Shown: positions 1 through 5,117 of the stretch, piece by piece
How positions within the stretch are numbered: the stretch's first letter is position 1
Layout of the letters: each line of letters opens with the position of its first letter
From: an uncultured Bacillus sp.
Lineage (GTDB): Bacteria > Bacillota > Bacilli > Bacillales > DSM-1321
Length of the DNA: 5,117 bases
Direction: 5' to 3'
NCBI GenBank assembly: GCA_934215995.1
Contig: CAKQBC010000192.1
Span: forward strand, 1-5,117
Translations under genes and position numbers: made by a program
The notes under the pieces: model-generated
What the model was told of the DNA's origin: nothing
The model's database searches: none
Seen by the model: the letters and a program-made list of their open reading frames with translations, nothing else

Positions 1-396
1 CAGTGTGCCGGGAATGCCGCAGGCAAATTCCAGACCCGTCAACCCATGCTCAAGGGCAATGTTGGAAACCTGGATGATCGGCGCACCACTTTGCGCTGTA
101 ATCCGTTCCCCATCAACGGAAATCCCGTCCATTTTCGTCAGGATGACTACAATGCCGCGGATTCCGCCATCTTTAATGATCAAGTTAGACCCATTCCCCA
201 GGACTGTAAGCGGAATGCCGTTTTCTTTTGCGAATGTTACGGTTTGGACAACCTCATCAAAGGTCTCCGGGAAAACCAGGATATCCGCACTCCCCCCTGT
301 ATTTGTGAATGTATACGTATGCAATGGTTCATTGCGTTTAATGTTAGTGGGGTTTATATGTTCTTTAAGTTTATTATAAATGTCTAATATCTCCAC
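1..396 (-). CDS. murB: UDP-N-acetylenolpyruvoylglucosamine reductase (MurB2-like), N-terminal part
   Basis: This is the first 132 codons of MurB, cut by the left window edge. MurB is the cytoplasmic FAD enzyme that uses NADPH to reduce UDP-GlcNAc-enolpyruvate to UDP-MurNAc in peptidoglycan precursor synthesis. The reading frame opens with GTG at 396-394, with GAGG (405-408) eight bases upstream. The visible part is the FAD-binding PCMH-type domain: TGGSAD at residues 33-38, LGNGSNLIIKDGGIRG at 66-81, and GLTGLEFACGIPGTL at 118-132. These motifs look closer to my recollection of S. aureus MurB and the second MurB of B. cereus than to the dcw-cluster MurB of B. subtilis, which has IGGPAD and GRGSNLLVSD. 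I infer a paralogue rather than the only murB. It is separated from upstream bshC by a terminator and has its own promoter. The substrate-binding and C-terminal domains are off the window. Confidence 0.93.
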   Translation of the reverse strand, partial: MEILDIYNKLKEHINPTNIKRNEPLHTYTFTNTGGSADILVFPETFDEVVQTVTFAKENGIPLTVLGNGSNLIIKDGGIRGIVVILTKMDGISVDGERITAQSGAPIIQVSNIALEHGLTGLEFACGIPGTL

Positions 397-449
397 TTTG
401 CTTTCCTCTTTTATATTTTTTTAGCTTGCCAATAATTTGCGCTCCCTTT

Positions 450-479
450 ATTGTAACAAGTTCAACTGTCCTTAGACAA
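450..479 (-). promoter_or_regulatory. Probable sigma-A promoter of murB
   Basis: On the minus strand, TTGTCT (479-474) and TACAAT (455-450) are separated by 18 bases, a reasonable sigma-A -35/-10 pair. The -10 lies 53 bases upstream of the GTG start. A 10-bp perfect palindrome, AATTGCAATT (478-487), overlaps the -35 edge. The pair is read from sequence; its activity is inferred. Confidence 0.5.
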
Positions 480-572
480 TTGCAATTCTGAAATTGCCAA
501 TATGTTCAACAGCAATATTTCATTATATGGTGAGCGTGAGCCGTTTATTCTCTATTAAAACAGCGCTTCAAA

Positions 573-619
573 TTAAAAAGAAGAACAAGGCATTGCATGG
601 CCCCTGTTCTTCTTTTTTT
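573..619 (-). terminator. Intrinsic terminator of bshC
   Basis: A long hairpin has arms AAGAAGAACA (left, from about 579) and TGTTCTTCTT (right, to about 613), extended by A-T pairs and by GG/CC pairs near the loop. On the minus strand the stem is followed by CTTTTTAATTT, about 45 bases past the bshC stop. The plus side has an even longer T run (612-618), so the structure could work both ways, but no plus-strand gene precedes it. It separates bshC from murB. Confidence 0.85.
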
Positions 620-663
620 CGGTCATGTCTGCTGGATTTAGCTGTTTTCGGTACATTCAGCCG

Positions 664-2298
664 TCATAAAACAACTATCTTATGAAGCGAATTTGTTTCA
701 AACGGCAAATCCAATAACCAATCAATGAATTCCGGTCCGTATTTATTGAGGAAATAAAAAACATTGACGGTTCTTTCCTGCGGCCCGCCTAATGGGCGCA
801 AAGCCTGATTGATTCTATCAAATTTCAGCAGCTCTTTCGCATGATTGCCTTCGAAACTCTTTTGGATCCTTTCCTCGATGAAAGCAAGCTGACTCAAAAC
901 CATATCGGCATTTTTGCGCATGATTCCATCTAAGCCCTGGTCGATTTGAAGGGCAGCTTCGGTCAAAAGACGGTGGTTTTCGATGAATTGACGCTTTGTC
1001 TTTTCATACAGGAGCGTATGGCTCCCATCATCGGCCGTGAACAAATACCTCTCTTTGGCGGCACCTGCGCCTTTCACAAGCACTTCAAACAGATCCGTAT
1101 CTGTTTCTTCCATGCATTTGGCCACCTTCGGTTCAACAATCGTTATATTCATTCTCGGTACAAGAATAGGCATCTTCATGCCAAACTCTTCAAATACCAG
1201 CTTCAGTTCTGCCCAGTAAGCTATTTCCCCAGGCCCTGAGATGAAAGCAAGCACAGGGAAAAGCTTTTCCTGCATAAGGGGCCTCGTGACCACATTATTG
1301 CTGAGTTTGCCCGGGGTTGAGACTGCAATGTCCAATAGCTCCTCTGAACTTAGGGAAATCGTATTATTTTTTCCTGCAAATTTGCCCGATTCGCTGTCGA
1401 ACTCCAGCAAGATGCGCTCTTCCCCATCATACAAGAACAGATTTGCATTCCGGCCGTCCATCTGAATCGCTGCTTGGTAGCCTTTCTTCAGAATATCTGC
1501 CTGCTGGGTGCGGACAGCCTGATTGATAATCCTATGCTTTCCGATCATCTCCTGGAGATGGCCGGATTGCAGTTTACGGAAGCGCTTGTCGCCTGAATCA
1601 TATAGAAGCACGCCGTAATCACTGAATAAGTCCGTAATGATAAAAGAGAAGAAATCGGACATAGAAACCGATTTGGAACTATAGCTAAGCAGTTTATCAT
1701 ACAGCAATTTCGTATGTTCCGTTTCCTCAAGCGATGAAAATACGGTTTCGATAAACCGTACCGCTTTTGAACCATTAAATTCCACGTCGGAAATCATCTT
1801 CTTATTATCCCAGGAGCTATTATCTTCAAAGGCAGCTTTAATGTATTCGCCTTCCTTTTCCAGATAAACATGGTTCACTTCTGCCAGGTCATGGTCCTCG
1901 CCGGCAATCCAGAAAACCGGAATGACAGGGACCCCCAATTCCCTTTCCTGTTCCTCTGCAAGTTTAATGACCGAAATCAATTTATGTATAGTGTATAGCG
2001 GACCCGTAAGCAGCCCGGCTTGCTGGCCGCCGATCACGACAACTGAATCGTGTTCCTTTAACCTTTCCAGATTTCTTTTCGCACTGCTGGAAACTCCATA
2101 TTTACTCATATACACTTCGATGGAGTCTGCCAATCCATCCCTATCGAAGGGCCTTTCCGAGACATCTCGGTATCTTTCTTTATATACATTCACACCCTTG
2201 GCATCATAATGGAAAAATTCTTCAATCTCATTCCGGCCTTTTACATAATCGGATGCAAATTTGTTGATTGATGGCAAAGCCATTTCCTTTACTTCCAT
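664..2298 (-). CDS. bshC: Bacillithiol biosynthesis cysteine-adding enzyme BshC
   Basis: BshC (YllA) is the cytoplasmic enzyme credited with adding cysteine to glucosaminyl-malate in the last step of bacillithiol synthesis, the main low-molecular-weight thiol of many Bacilli. The 544-residue product matches the usual length of about 540. Family blocks are intact: GGQQAGLLTGPLYTIHK at about residues 90-106 and FWIAGEDHDL at 129-138 in the Rossmann-like core, NNVVTRPLMQ at 334-343, FISGPGEIAYWAELK at 352-366, a helical stretch at about 430-500, and the C-terminal block PQERTVNVFYFLNKYGPEF at 506-524. The ATG at 2298 is chosen because AAAGGAAG lies just upstream and the N-terminus then lines up with the B. 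subtilis protein; the ATG five codons later has poor ribosome binding site spacing. It has its own candidate promoter and a strong terminator, so it may be transcribed apart from panE and the DUF3397 gene upstream. Confidence 0.96.
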   Translation of the reverse strand: MEVKEMALPSINKFASDYVKGRNEIEEFFHYDAKGVNVYKERYRDVSERPFDRDGLADSIEVYMSKYGVSSSAKRNLERLKEHDSVVVIGGQQAGLLTGPLYTIHKLISVIKLAEEQERELGVPVIPVFWIAGEDHDLAEVNHVYLEKEGEYIKAAFEDNSSWDNKKMISDVEFNGSKAVRFIETVFSSLEETEHTKLLYDKLLSYSSKSVSMSDFFSFIITDLFSDYGVLLYDSGDKRFRKLQSGHLQEMIGKHRIINQAVRTQQADILKKGYQAAIQMDGRNANLFLYDGEERILLEFDSESGKFAGKNNTISLSSEELLDIAVSTPGKLSNNVVTRPLMQEKLFPVLAFISGPGEIAYWAELKLVFEEFGMKMPILVPRMNITIVEPKVAKCMEETDTDLFEVLVKGAGAAKERYLFTADDGSHTLLYEKTKRQFIENHRLLTEAALQIDQGLDGIMRKNADMVLSQLAFIEERIQKSFEGNHAKELLKFDRINQALRPLGGPQERTVNVFYFLNKYGPEFIDWLLDLPFETNSLHKIVVL

Positions 2299-2338
2299 CG
2301 TTGTACTTCCTTTCCGCCCTTCACAATTTCACGGGTAA

Positions 2339-2347
2339 AGTATATCA
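2339..2347 (-). promoter_or_regulatory. Extended -10 promoter of bshC
   Basis: On the minus strand TGATATACT (2347-2339) matches an extended -10 (TG-N-TATAAT with one mismatch), about 40 bases upstream of the bshC ATG. The region 17 bases further up is only T-rich and gives no good -35, as is common for extended -10 promoters. It lies in the 135-bp gap after the DUF3397 gene. Confidence 0.5.
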
Positions 2348-2433
2348 TCATAACGGCCAAAAATAAAAACCTTGAGCCTATAACCTAATTTTACATAATA
2401 AAACAAATAATGAAAAAGCGGAAAACGGCTTAC

Positions 2434-2820
2434 TCACAATACGTGAAACATTGATGCAGCCAATCCATAAACGACCAATAGGCAATGTACCGGGATGAAT
2501 ATGAGCCCGTTCAGCCTGCAAAAGCCTTTCCACACGCCCTTGATCTTTATATCACCCTTCATTCGGTGATGGACAATGACAACTGCCATAGCAACTATGA
2601 TTGCAATCAATAGAATAAGCCATAACAATGAAATCCCCCAGATAGAAAGCACAAGGAAATGAACGGAAAACATACAGAAAAAAGCTGTAACATCAATCCC
2701 GGCCCTGACAGACATCCGATGGTTTCCTGTAACCTGTTTTACTCCGATGAAGATGATTAAATAGACAAGCAGGGGCAAAGTCACAAGCGTGGCTATGATA
2801 CCCGAAAAAAACGATGCCAT
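2434..2820 (-). CDS. DUF3397 family integral membrane protein
   Basis: This 128-residue, very hydrophobic protein has no known function. Four membrane segments are visible at about residues 7-27, 43-60, 65-84 and 102-123, with short basic loops (VKQVTGNHRMSVR at 28-39 and HHRMKGDIKIKGVWKGF at 84-100). The terminal pattern of a basic KG-x-KGF segment, then RLN-GLIF and a helix ending in VYGL is what I recognise from DUF3397 proteins of Bacillus, and the position between panE and bshC agrees. Its ATG directly follows the panE stop (TAAATG) and its GGAGG ribosome binding site lies inside the panE 3' end, so translation is probably coupled to panE. Cys101 stands where I remember a tryptophan in relatives, but that comparison is from memory. 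A role beyond the membrane location cannot be assigned. Confidence 0.8.
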   Translation of the reverse strand: MASFFSGIIATLVTLPLLVYLIIFIGVKQVTGNHRMSVRAGIDVTAFFCMFSVHFLVLSIWGISLLWLILLIAIIVAMAVVIVHHRMKGDIKIKGVWKGFCRLNGLIFIPVHCLLVVYGLAASMFHVL

Positions 2821-3708
2821 TTAAGCCTCCTTTCCGGCAACCTCTTTCCCCTTCACCATGGCATATAAGCTGCGGGAAAGCGGAACATCCAATGATTTTT
2901 TTTCTGCTAAACTGATTGTATATTTCAGAATGGCGTCTATTTCGGTTTTACGTCCGTTTTCCAAATCGCGCAGCATAGAAGAGCGGTTTTCTGCTGTCCT
3001 CCTGCATATATCGGCCACATGCTCCCTTATCTTCTGCTTATCAGGGAATTCAAGGACGAGCGCCACTTCATCAAAAAGCCGCAGGAAAAGCTCATGATAA
3101 AAAGGGTTGGCCAGCAACTCGCCGTTTTTGGCGGTCAAGACAGCCGTCAATGGATTAATAACCGCATTGGCAATCAGCTTGGATTTCAGCATCTCTTCAT
3201 AATCATCCATGCACACAAAAGGAAAAGCGGGCTGTGCCAATTCTGCAAATAGCTTCATATCACCCGTAACCGATGCCACTTTTGCGGCACCTATCCCTGT
3301 ATGGCAGACAATATTGTCTCCTTGCTTCATCGCCCCATGTTCAACAACCCCGACATAGATTTGTTTCTCCTGCGGCAATTGATGAATATACTCCAGATGT
3401 CCCATTCCGTTCTGGAGGAACAATAAAGGCGATTTCCCGCCCGCCAGGAAAGGGAGAATCCCTTCCAGATGATATTGCTTAACGGCGACAATCAGCAGAT
3501 CGTGGCGGACCGGGCCAGCCGGCTCCAGCTGAAATGCCTGGATTGCCGCTTTTTCCGTTTCATTCCCTTTCTTTAAGAAAAGGCCTTTATCATTTAAACA
3601 TTGCGCCTGCTCAAGCGTCCTTGTATAGACCGTCACATGATGAACTTTATGTAGGTACGATGCGAATAGCAATCCGATTGCTCCCCCACCGATGATTCCG
3701 ATATCCAT
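2821..3708 (-). CDS. panE: 2-dehydropantoate 2-reductase (ketopantoate reductase)
   Basis: PanE (ylbQ type) reduces 2-dehydropantoate to pantoate with NADPH in the cytoplasm, on the path to pantothenate and coenzyme A. The 295-residue length is typical. The N-terminal Rossmann fold carries the dinucleotide loop GGGAIG at residues 7-12. Residues corresponding to those of the E. coli enzyme are present: Lys77 in VKQYH, Asn100 in QNGMGH, the general acid Lys177 with Asn181 and Asn185 in KLIANAVINPLTAV, the Ser243-Ser244 pair and Glu256 in GRKTEID. The ATG at 3708 is preceded by AGAGGG at good spacing. The gene is divergent from the acetyltransferase gene and heads a unit with the DUF3397 gene, which abuts it without a gap. 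Only weak -10-like sequences (such as TATAAG at about 3768-3773, minus) lie upstream, so its promoter is unresolved. Confidence 0.95.
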   Translation of the reverse strand: MDIGIIGGGAIGLLFASYLHKVHHVTVYTRTLEQAQCLNDKGLFLKKGNETEKAAIQAFQLEPAGPVRHDLLIVAVKQYHLEGILPFLAGGKSPLLFLQNGMGHLEYIHQLPQEKQIYVGVVEHGAMKQGDNIVCHTGIGAAKVASVTGDMKLFAELAQPAFPFVCMDDYEEMLKSKLIANAVINPLTAVLTAKNGELLANPFYHELFLRLFDEVALVLEFPDKQKIREHVADICRRTAENRSSMLRDLENGRKTEIDAILKYTISLAEKKSLDVPLSRSLYAMVKGKEVAGKEA

Positions 3709-3864
3709 GCTATCCCTCTTCTTCTCAACAGAAACTTTTTAGGCCGTGAAACCCGTAATCATTCATACTTATAGTTTATCAAAAATAAATGCATAGAGGT
3801 ATATCATTCAGGCAACAATCTCTTCCCTTGATTTCCTTGCAGGCAAACGGACTTCGACTGGATT

Positions 3865-3881
3865 TTAGAAGAATTTTCTAA
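3865..3881. promoter_or_regulatory. Operator-like inverted repeat upstream of the acetyltransferase gene
   Basis: TTAGAA (3865-3870) and TTCTAA (3876-3881) form a perfect 6-5-6 inverted repeat. It sits where a -35 region would be for the TATAAT at 3892-3897 and resembles a dimeric regulator site. AATTTTCTAATTAGG (3872-3886) shares 10 of 15 positions with the CodY box AATTTTCWGAAAATT, including the whole left half, which is too weak to name CodY. Confidence 0.35.
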
Positions 3882-3891
3882 TTAGGTAGTA

Positions 3892-3897
3892 TATAAT
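3892..3897 (+). promoter_or_regulatory. -10 element of the acetyltransferase promoter
   Basis: A perfect TATAAT lies 67 bases upstream of the ATG at 3965. No recognisable -35 exists at 16-18 bases spacing, and there is no TG extension, so the promoter may need an activator or be read by another sigma factor. The leader also contains a small hairpin (GCAAT/ATTGC, 3918-3930). Confidence 0.45.
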
Positions 3898-3964
3898 TAA
3901 TACGATAAGGGAGATAGGCAATTTCATTGCTTCAAAAAATAGAAGAGCAAAGGGGACTAAGTGT

Positions 3965-4429
3965 ATGAGTGTGAAGGTACAGCGTCTTTTGGTCAATTAT
4001 AGGACATTGGAGGAATTCAAGGAGTTCAAGGAATATGGGTTGCAGGAACTTTCCATGCTTGAAGACCTGGAGGCAAACATTATCGAAAACGACAGTGAAT
4101 CTCCTTTTTACGGGATTTATTTTGGCGATAAGCTGATTGCCCGCATGTCTCTTTATAAACGTAGCGCGAAATTCGACCAATATTTCAACCCGCCCCAGGA
4201 TTACCTGGAATTATGGAAACTCGAGGTATTGGCGCCATATCAAAACCAAGGCTACGGCCAGGAACTGGTAGAATTCGCAAAAGGGTTCGGATTGCCGATC
4301 AAAACAAACCCGCTTATCCGCTCAACAGACTTTTGGGTTAAGATGGGCTTCGAAAGAGTCGAGTATGATATGGAGCGTGATTTAGGGCAAAATCCATTGG
4401 TGTGGATACCTGATCAAAAAACCGAATAG
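3965..4429 (+). CDS. ylbP: GNAT family N-acetyltransferase, YlbP type
   Basis: This 154-residue protein belongs to the GNAT acetyltransferase superfamily and resembles B. subtilis YlbP (about 160 residues) nearly throughout, including the N-terminal LLVNYRTLEEFKEFKEYG and central SPFYGIYFGDKLIARMSLY blocks. Strand beta-4 is LELWKLEV (81-88), followed by the acetyl-CoA pyrophosphate loop QNQGYG (93-98) and its helix. The C-terminal part has FWVKMGFERVEYDM (123-136). The substrate is unknown; acetyl-CoA binding is inferred from the family. The ATG at 3965 has AGGGG (3951-3955) nine bases upstream. The gene is divergent from panE and convergent with gerR, ending before a shared bidirectional terminator. 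The same gerR/ylbP/panE neighbourhood is known from B. subtilis, which supports the assignment. Confidence 0.93.
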   Translation: MSVKVQRLLVNYRTLEEFKEFKEYGLQELSMLEDLEANIIENDSESPFYGIYFGDKLIARMSLYKRSAKFDQYFNPPQDYLELWKLEVLAPYQNQGYGQELVEFAKGFGLPIKTNPLIRSTDFWVKMGFERVEYDMERDLGQNPLVWIPDQKTE

Positions 4430-4554
4430 TTTTCTTCAGCTAAAAGGGCTTTTGTCCCCGAATAGGATGCAGATCCCAAGATTACGGCGGCGACAGGGTA
4501 TGCCGGGATAAAATGAGGGGCTTCCTAAGTATGCATGAACCGAAAAAGCACAAG

Positions 4555-4587
4555 AAAGACGATGAATACATGCTTCATCGTCTTTTT
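4555..4587. terminator. Bidirectional intrinsic terminator between ylbP and gerR
   Basis: A perfect 12-bp stem AAAGACGATGAA (4555-4566) / TTCATCGTCTTT (4574-4585) encloses a 7-base loop and is followed by T residues to 4587 on the plus strand. On the minus strand it is followed by CTTGTGCTTTTTC and lies 42 bases past the gerR stop. It suits both convergent genes, though ylbP ends 125 bases before it. Confidence 0.85.
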
Positions 4588-4626
4588 ATTCTGAATATCT
4601 AATTCCTTCAGTCATTTATCTCTTTA

Positions 4627-5117
4627 CTATTTCTTCATACTCTCAAGGTTTCCGTTTTTGTCCATATGAAATTTGACTTTTTTGTTTTCCTCGAGAATGA
4701 CCATTTTTCTCGCCTTATCCATGATTTCTATCAGAGCGCGGTAATCTTCTTCGAGATCATGCACCTTTTTCCTTAACGACAATACCTCTTCTTCAAGCTT
4801 TTCATTCTCTTTCTTCACCGCTTCATATCGTTCCTGCAGCTTTTGCCCTTCAGCATGATCGGCACTCAGTCCCGCATGGAGATTTGTGATGAATGCAATC
4901 ACGTCCTCCAGCTGCAAATGGCCAGCCGCAGCCTGTTCCGGCTTCTGTTCAGGCACTTGTTCCGCCTTCGGTTTAGCCAATGCTTTTTTATTCTCTTTCC
5001 TTTGTTTTTTTGCCAGCTCTATTCCCGATATATATTGCTTCCAGCTTACAGCATTCGAAGAAGTAGGCAAGCGGCTTTCAAGGACATCGGCCGCCTGCGG
5101 ATTCAGGTGGAATTCGT
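4627..5117 (-). CDS. gerR: RsfA/GerR-family sporulation regulator, 5' part disrupted by an inverted segment
   Basis: From the TAG stop at 4627 up to about 5040 the minus strand encodes the C-terminal 137 residues of an RsfA-family regulator. It starts [16 protein letters not shown], continues through a Lys/Gln/Pro-rich linker, the [10 protein letters not shown] block and a coiled coil (about 4700-4850), and ends with the family signature [17 protein letters not shown] and [11 protein letters not shown]. Members are about 190-200 residues with an N-terminal Myb-like DNA-binding domain; B. subtilis GerR (YlbO) acts in the mother cell on sigma-E genes. Placement beside ylbP favours GerR over its paralogue RsfA. 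Upstream of KQY the frame stays open to the edge (residues [16 protein letters not shown], then PTSSNAVSW) but lacks the expected [12 protein letters not shown] motif, which instead lies on the plus strand. The TTG at 5070 is not a credible start. Function of this allele as it stands is doubtful. Confidence 0.85.
   Translation of the reverse strand, partial: EFHLNPQAADVLESRLPTSSNAVSWKQYISGIELAKKQRKENKKALAKPKAEQVPEQKPEQAAAGHLQLEDVIAFITNLHAGLSADHAEGQKLQERYEAVKKENEKLEEEVLSLRKKVHDLEEDYRALIEIMDKARKMVILEENKKVKFHMDKNGNLESMKK
5042..5117 (+). other. gerR: Inverted piece of the gerR Myb-like DNA-binding domain
   Basis: Read on the plus strand, 5042-5077 encodes [12 protein letters not shown] and 5078-5116 continues with [13 protein letters not shown], the best-conserved part of the RsfA-family Myb-like domain including the recognition helix. 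The rest of the gene is on the minus strand. The plus frame runs upstream into nonsense (SIPDIYCF) with no plausible start codon, so this is not a separate gene. Joined in the other orientation to KQYISGIEL (minus, from 5040) with about three missing codons, it would rebuild a normal family member. The left breakpoint is at about 5041-5043, where the bases fit both sides. The right breakpoint is off the window. I infer an inverted segment of about 85 bp. Confidence 0.85.

Noticed and set aside
5..387. Two overlapping plus-strand frames of 113-124 codons at the left edge
   Set aside because: Both are reverse-strand shadows of murB, whose minus-strand frame carries clear MurB motifs.
494..685. 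63-codon plus-strand frame over the bshC terminator
   Set aside because: It has no family resemblance, crosses the terminator hairpin and runs into the end of bshC on the other strand.
2413..2431. Possible terminator just after the DUF3397 gene
   Set aside because: The hairpin AAGC/GCTT has only four good pairs plus a mismatch before an AAAA loop. The T run on the minus strand is suggestive, but the stem is too weak to call.
3715..3800. Promoter for panE
   Set aside because: TATAAG and TATACC-like -10 sequences are present on the minus strand, but none has a -35 at proper spacing, so no single site could be chosen.
4467..4511. 14-codon frame MQIPRLRRRQGMPG between ylbP and the terminator
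   Set aside because: It is too short, has no convincing ribosome binding site, and lies in an otherwise featureless 125-base tail.
4627..5070. A 147-residue gene beginning with TTG at 5070
   Set aside because: The frame stays open to the window edge, no good ribosome binding site precedes the TTG, and the family needs a longer N-terminal domain.
5042..5117. A separate plus-strand RsfA paralogue starting head-on to gerR
   Set aside because: The plus frame has no start codon or family N-terminus upstream of QLTAF and reads into the reverse complement of the gerR linker. Its missing part corresponds to what the minus-strand gene also lacks, so an inversion explains it better.

Overview
The window comes from a Bacillus-type Firmicute of moderate GC content, with AGGAGG-like ribosome binding sites and A+T-rich promoters. 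The block panE, DUF3397, bshC, the ylbP-type acetyltransferase and a gerR/RsfA-type sporulation regulator matches the ylbO-ylbP-ylbQ-yllA neighbourhood of Bacillus subtilis and relatives. bshC indicates a bacillithiol producer, and gerR a spore former. The species cannot be named from this stretch.

Layout, left to right. At 1-396 (minus) is the first 132 codons of a MurB of the Staphylococcus aureus / B. cereus MurB2 type, with a GTG start and its own likely sigma-A promoter; its 3' part lies off the window. At 573-619 a strong hairpin terminates bshC (664-2298, minus), the last enzyme of bacillithiol synthesis, which has its own extended -10 promoter. Next come a four-helix DUF3397 membrane protein (2434-2820, minus) and panE, ketopantoate reductase (2821-3708, minus); these two abut as TAAATG and are almost certainly co-transcribed. 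A 256-bp divergent intergenic region holds a TATAAT box preceded by a perfect 6-5-6 inverted repeat and leads to the GNAT acetyltransferase gene (3965-4429, plus). A 12-bp perfect-stem bidirectional terminator (4555-4587) separates it from the convergent gerR gene at the right edge.

The most unusual feature is at the right edge. The gerR gene runs on the minus strand from its stop at 4627 up to a Lys-Gln-Tyr at about 5040. Beyond that point the minus strand stops resembling the family, while the PLUS strand from 5042 to the window end encodes the missing piece of the same domain: [12 protein letters not shown] followed directly by [13 protein letters not shown]. The DNA-recognition part of the Myb-like domain is therefore inverted relative to the rest of the gene, with one breakpoint inside the window at about 5041-5043. 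The other is probably just past the right edge, because the plus-strand piece stops only a few codons short of where the minus-strand piece begins. This fits a small intragenic inversion of roughly 85 bp, either a reversible intragenic inverton, a fixed inactivating inversion, or an assembly artefact.

The genes serve cell-wall precursor synthesis (murB), thiol/cofactor metabolism (bshC for bacillithiol, panE for pantothenate and CoA) and sporulation control (gerR). No mobile element, recombinase gene, RNA gene or CRISPR array is visible.
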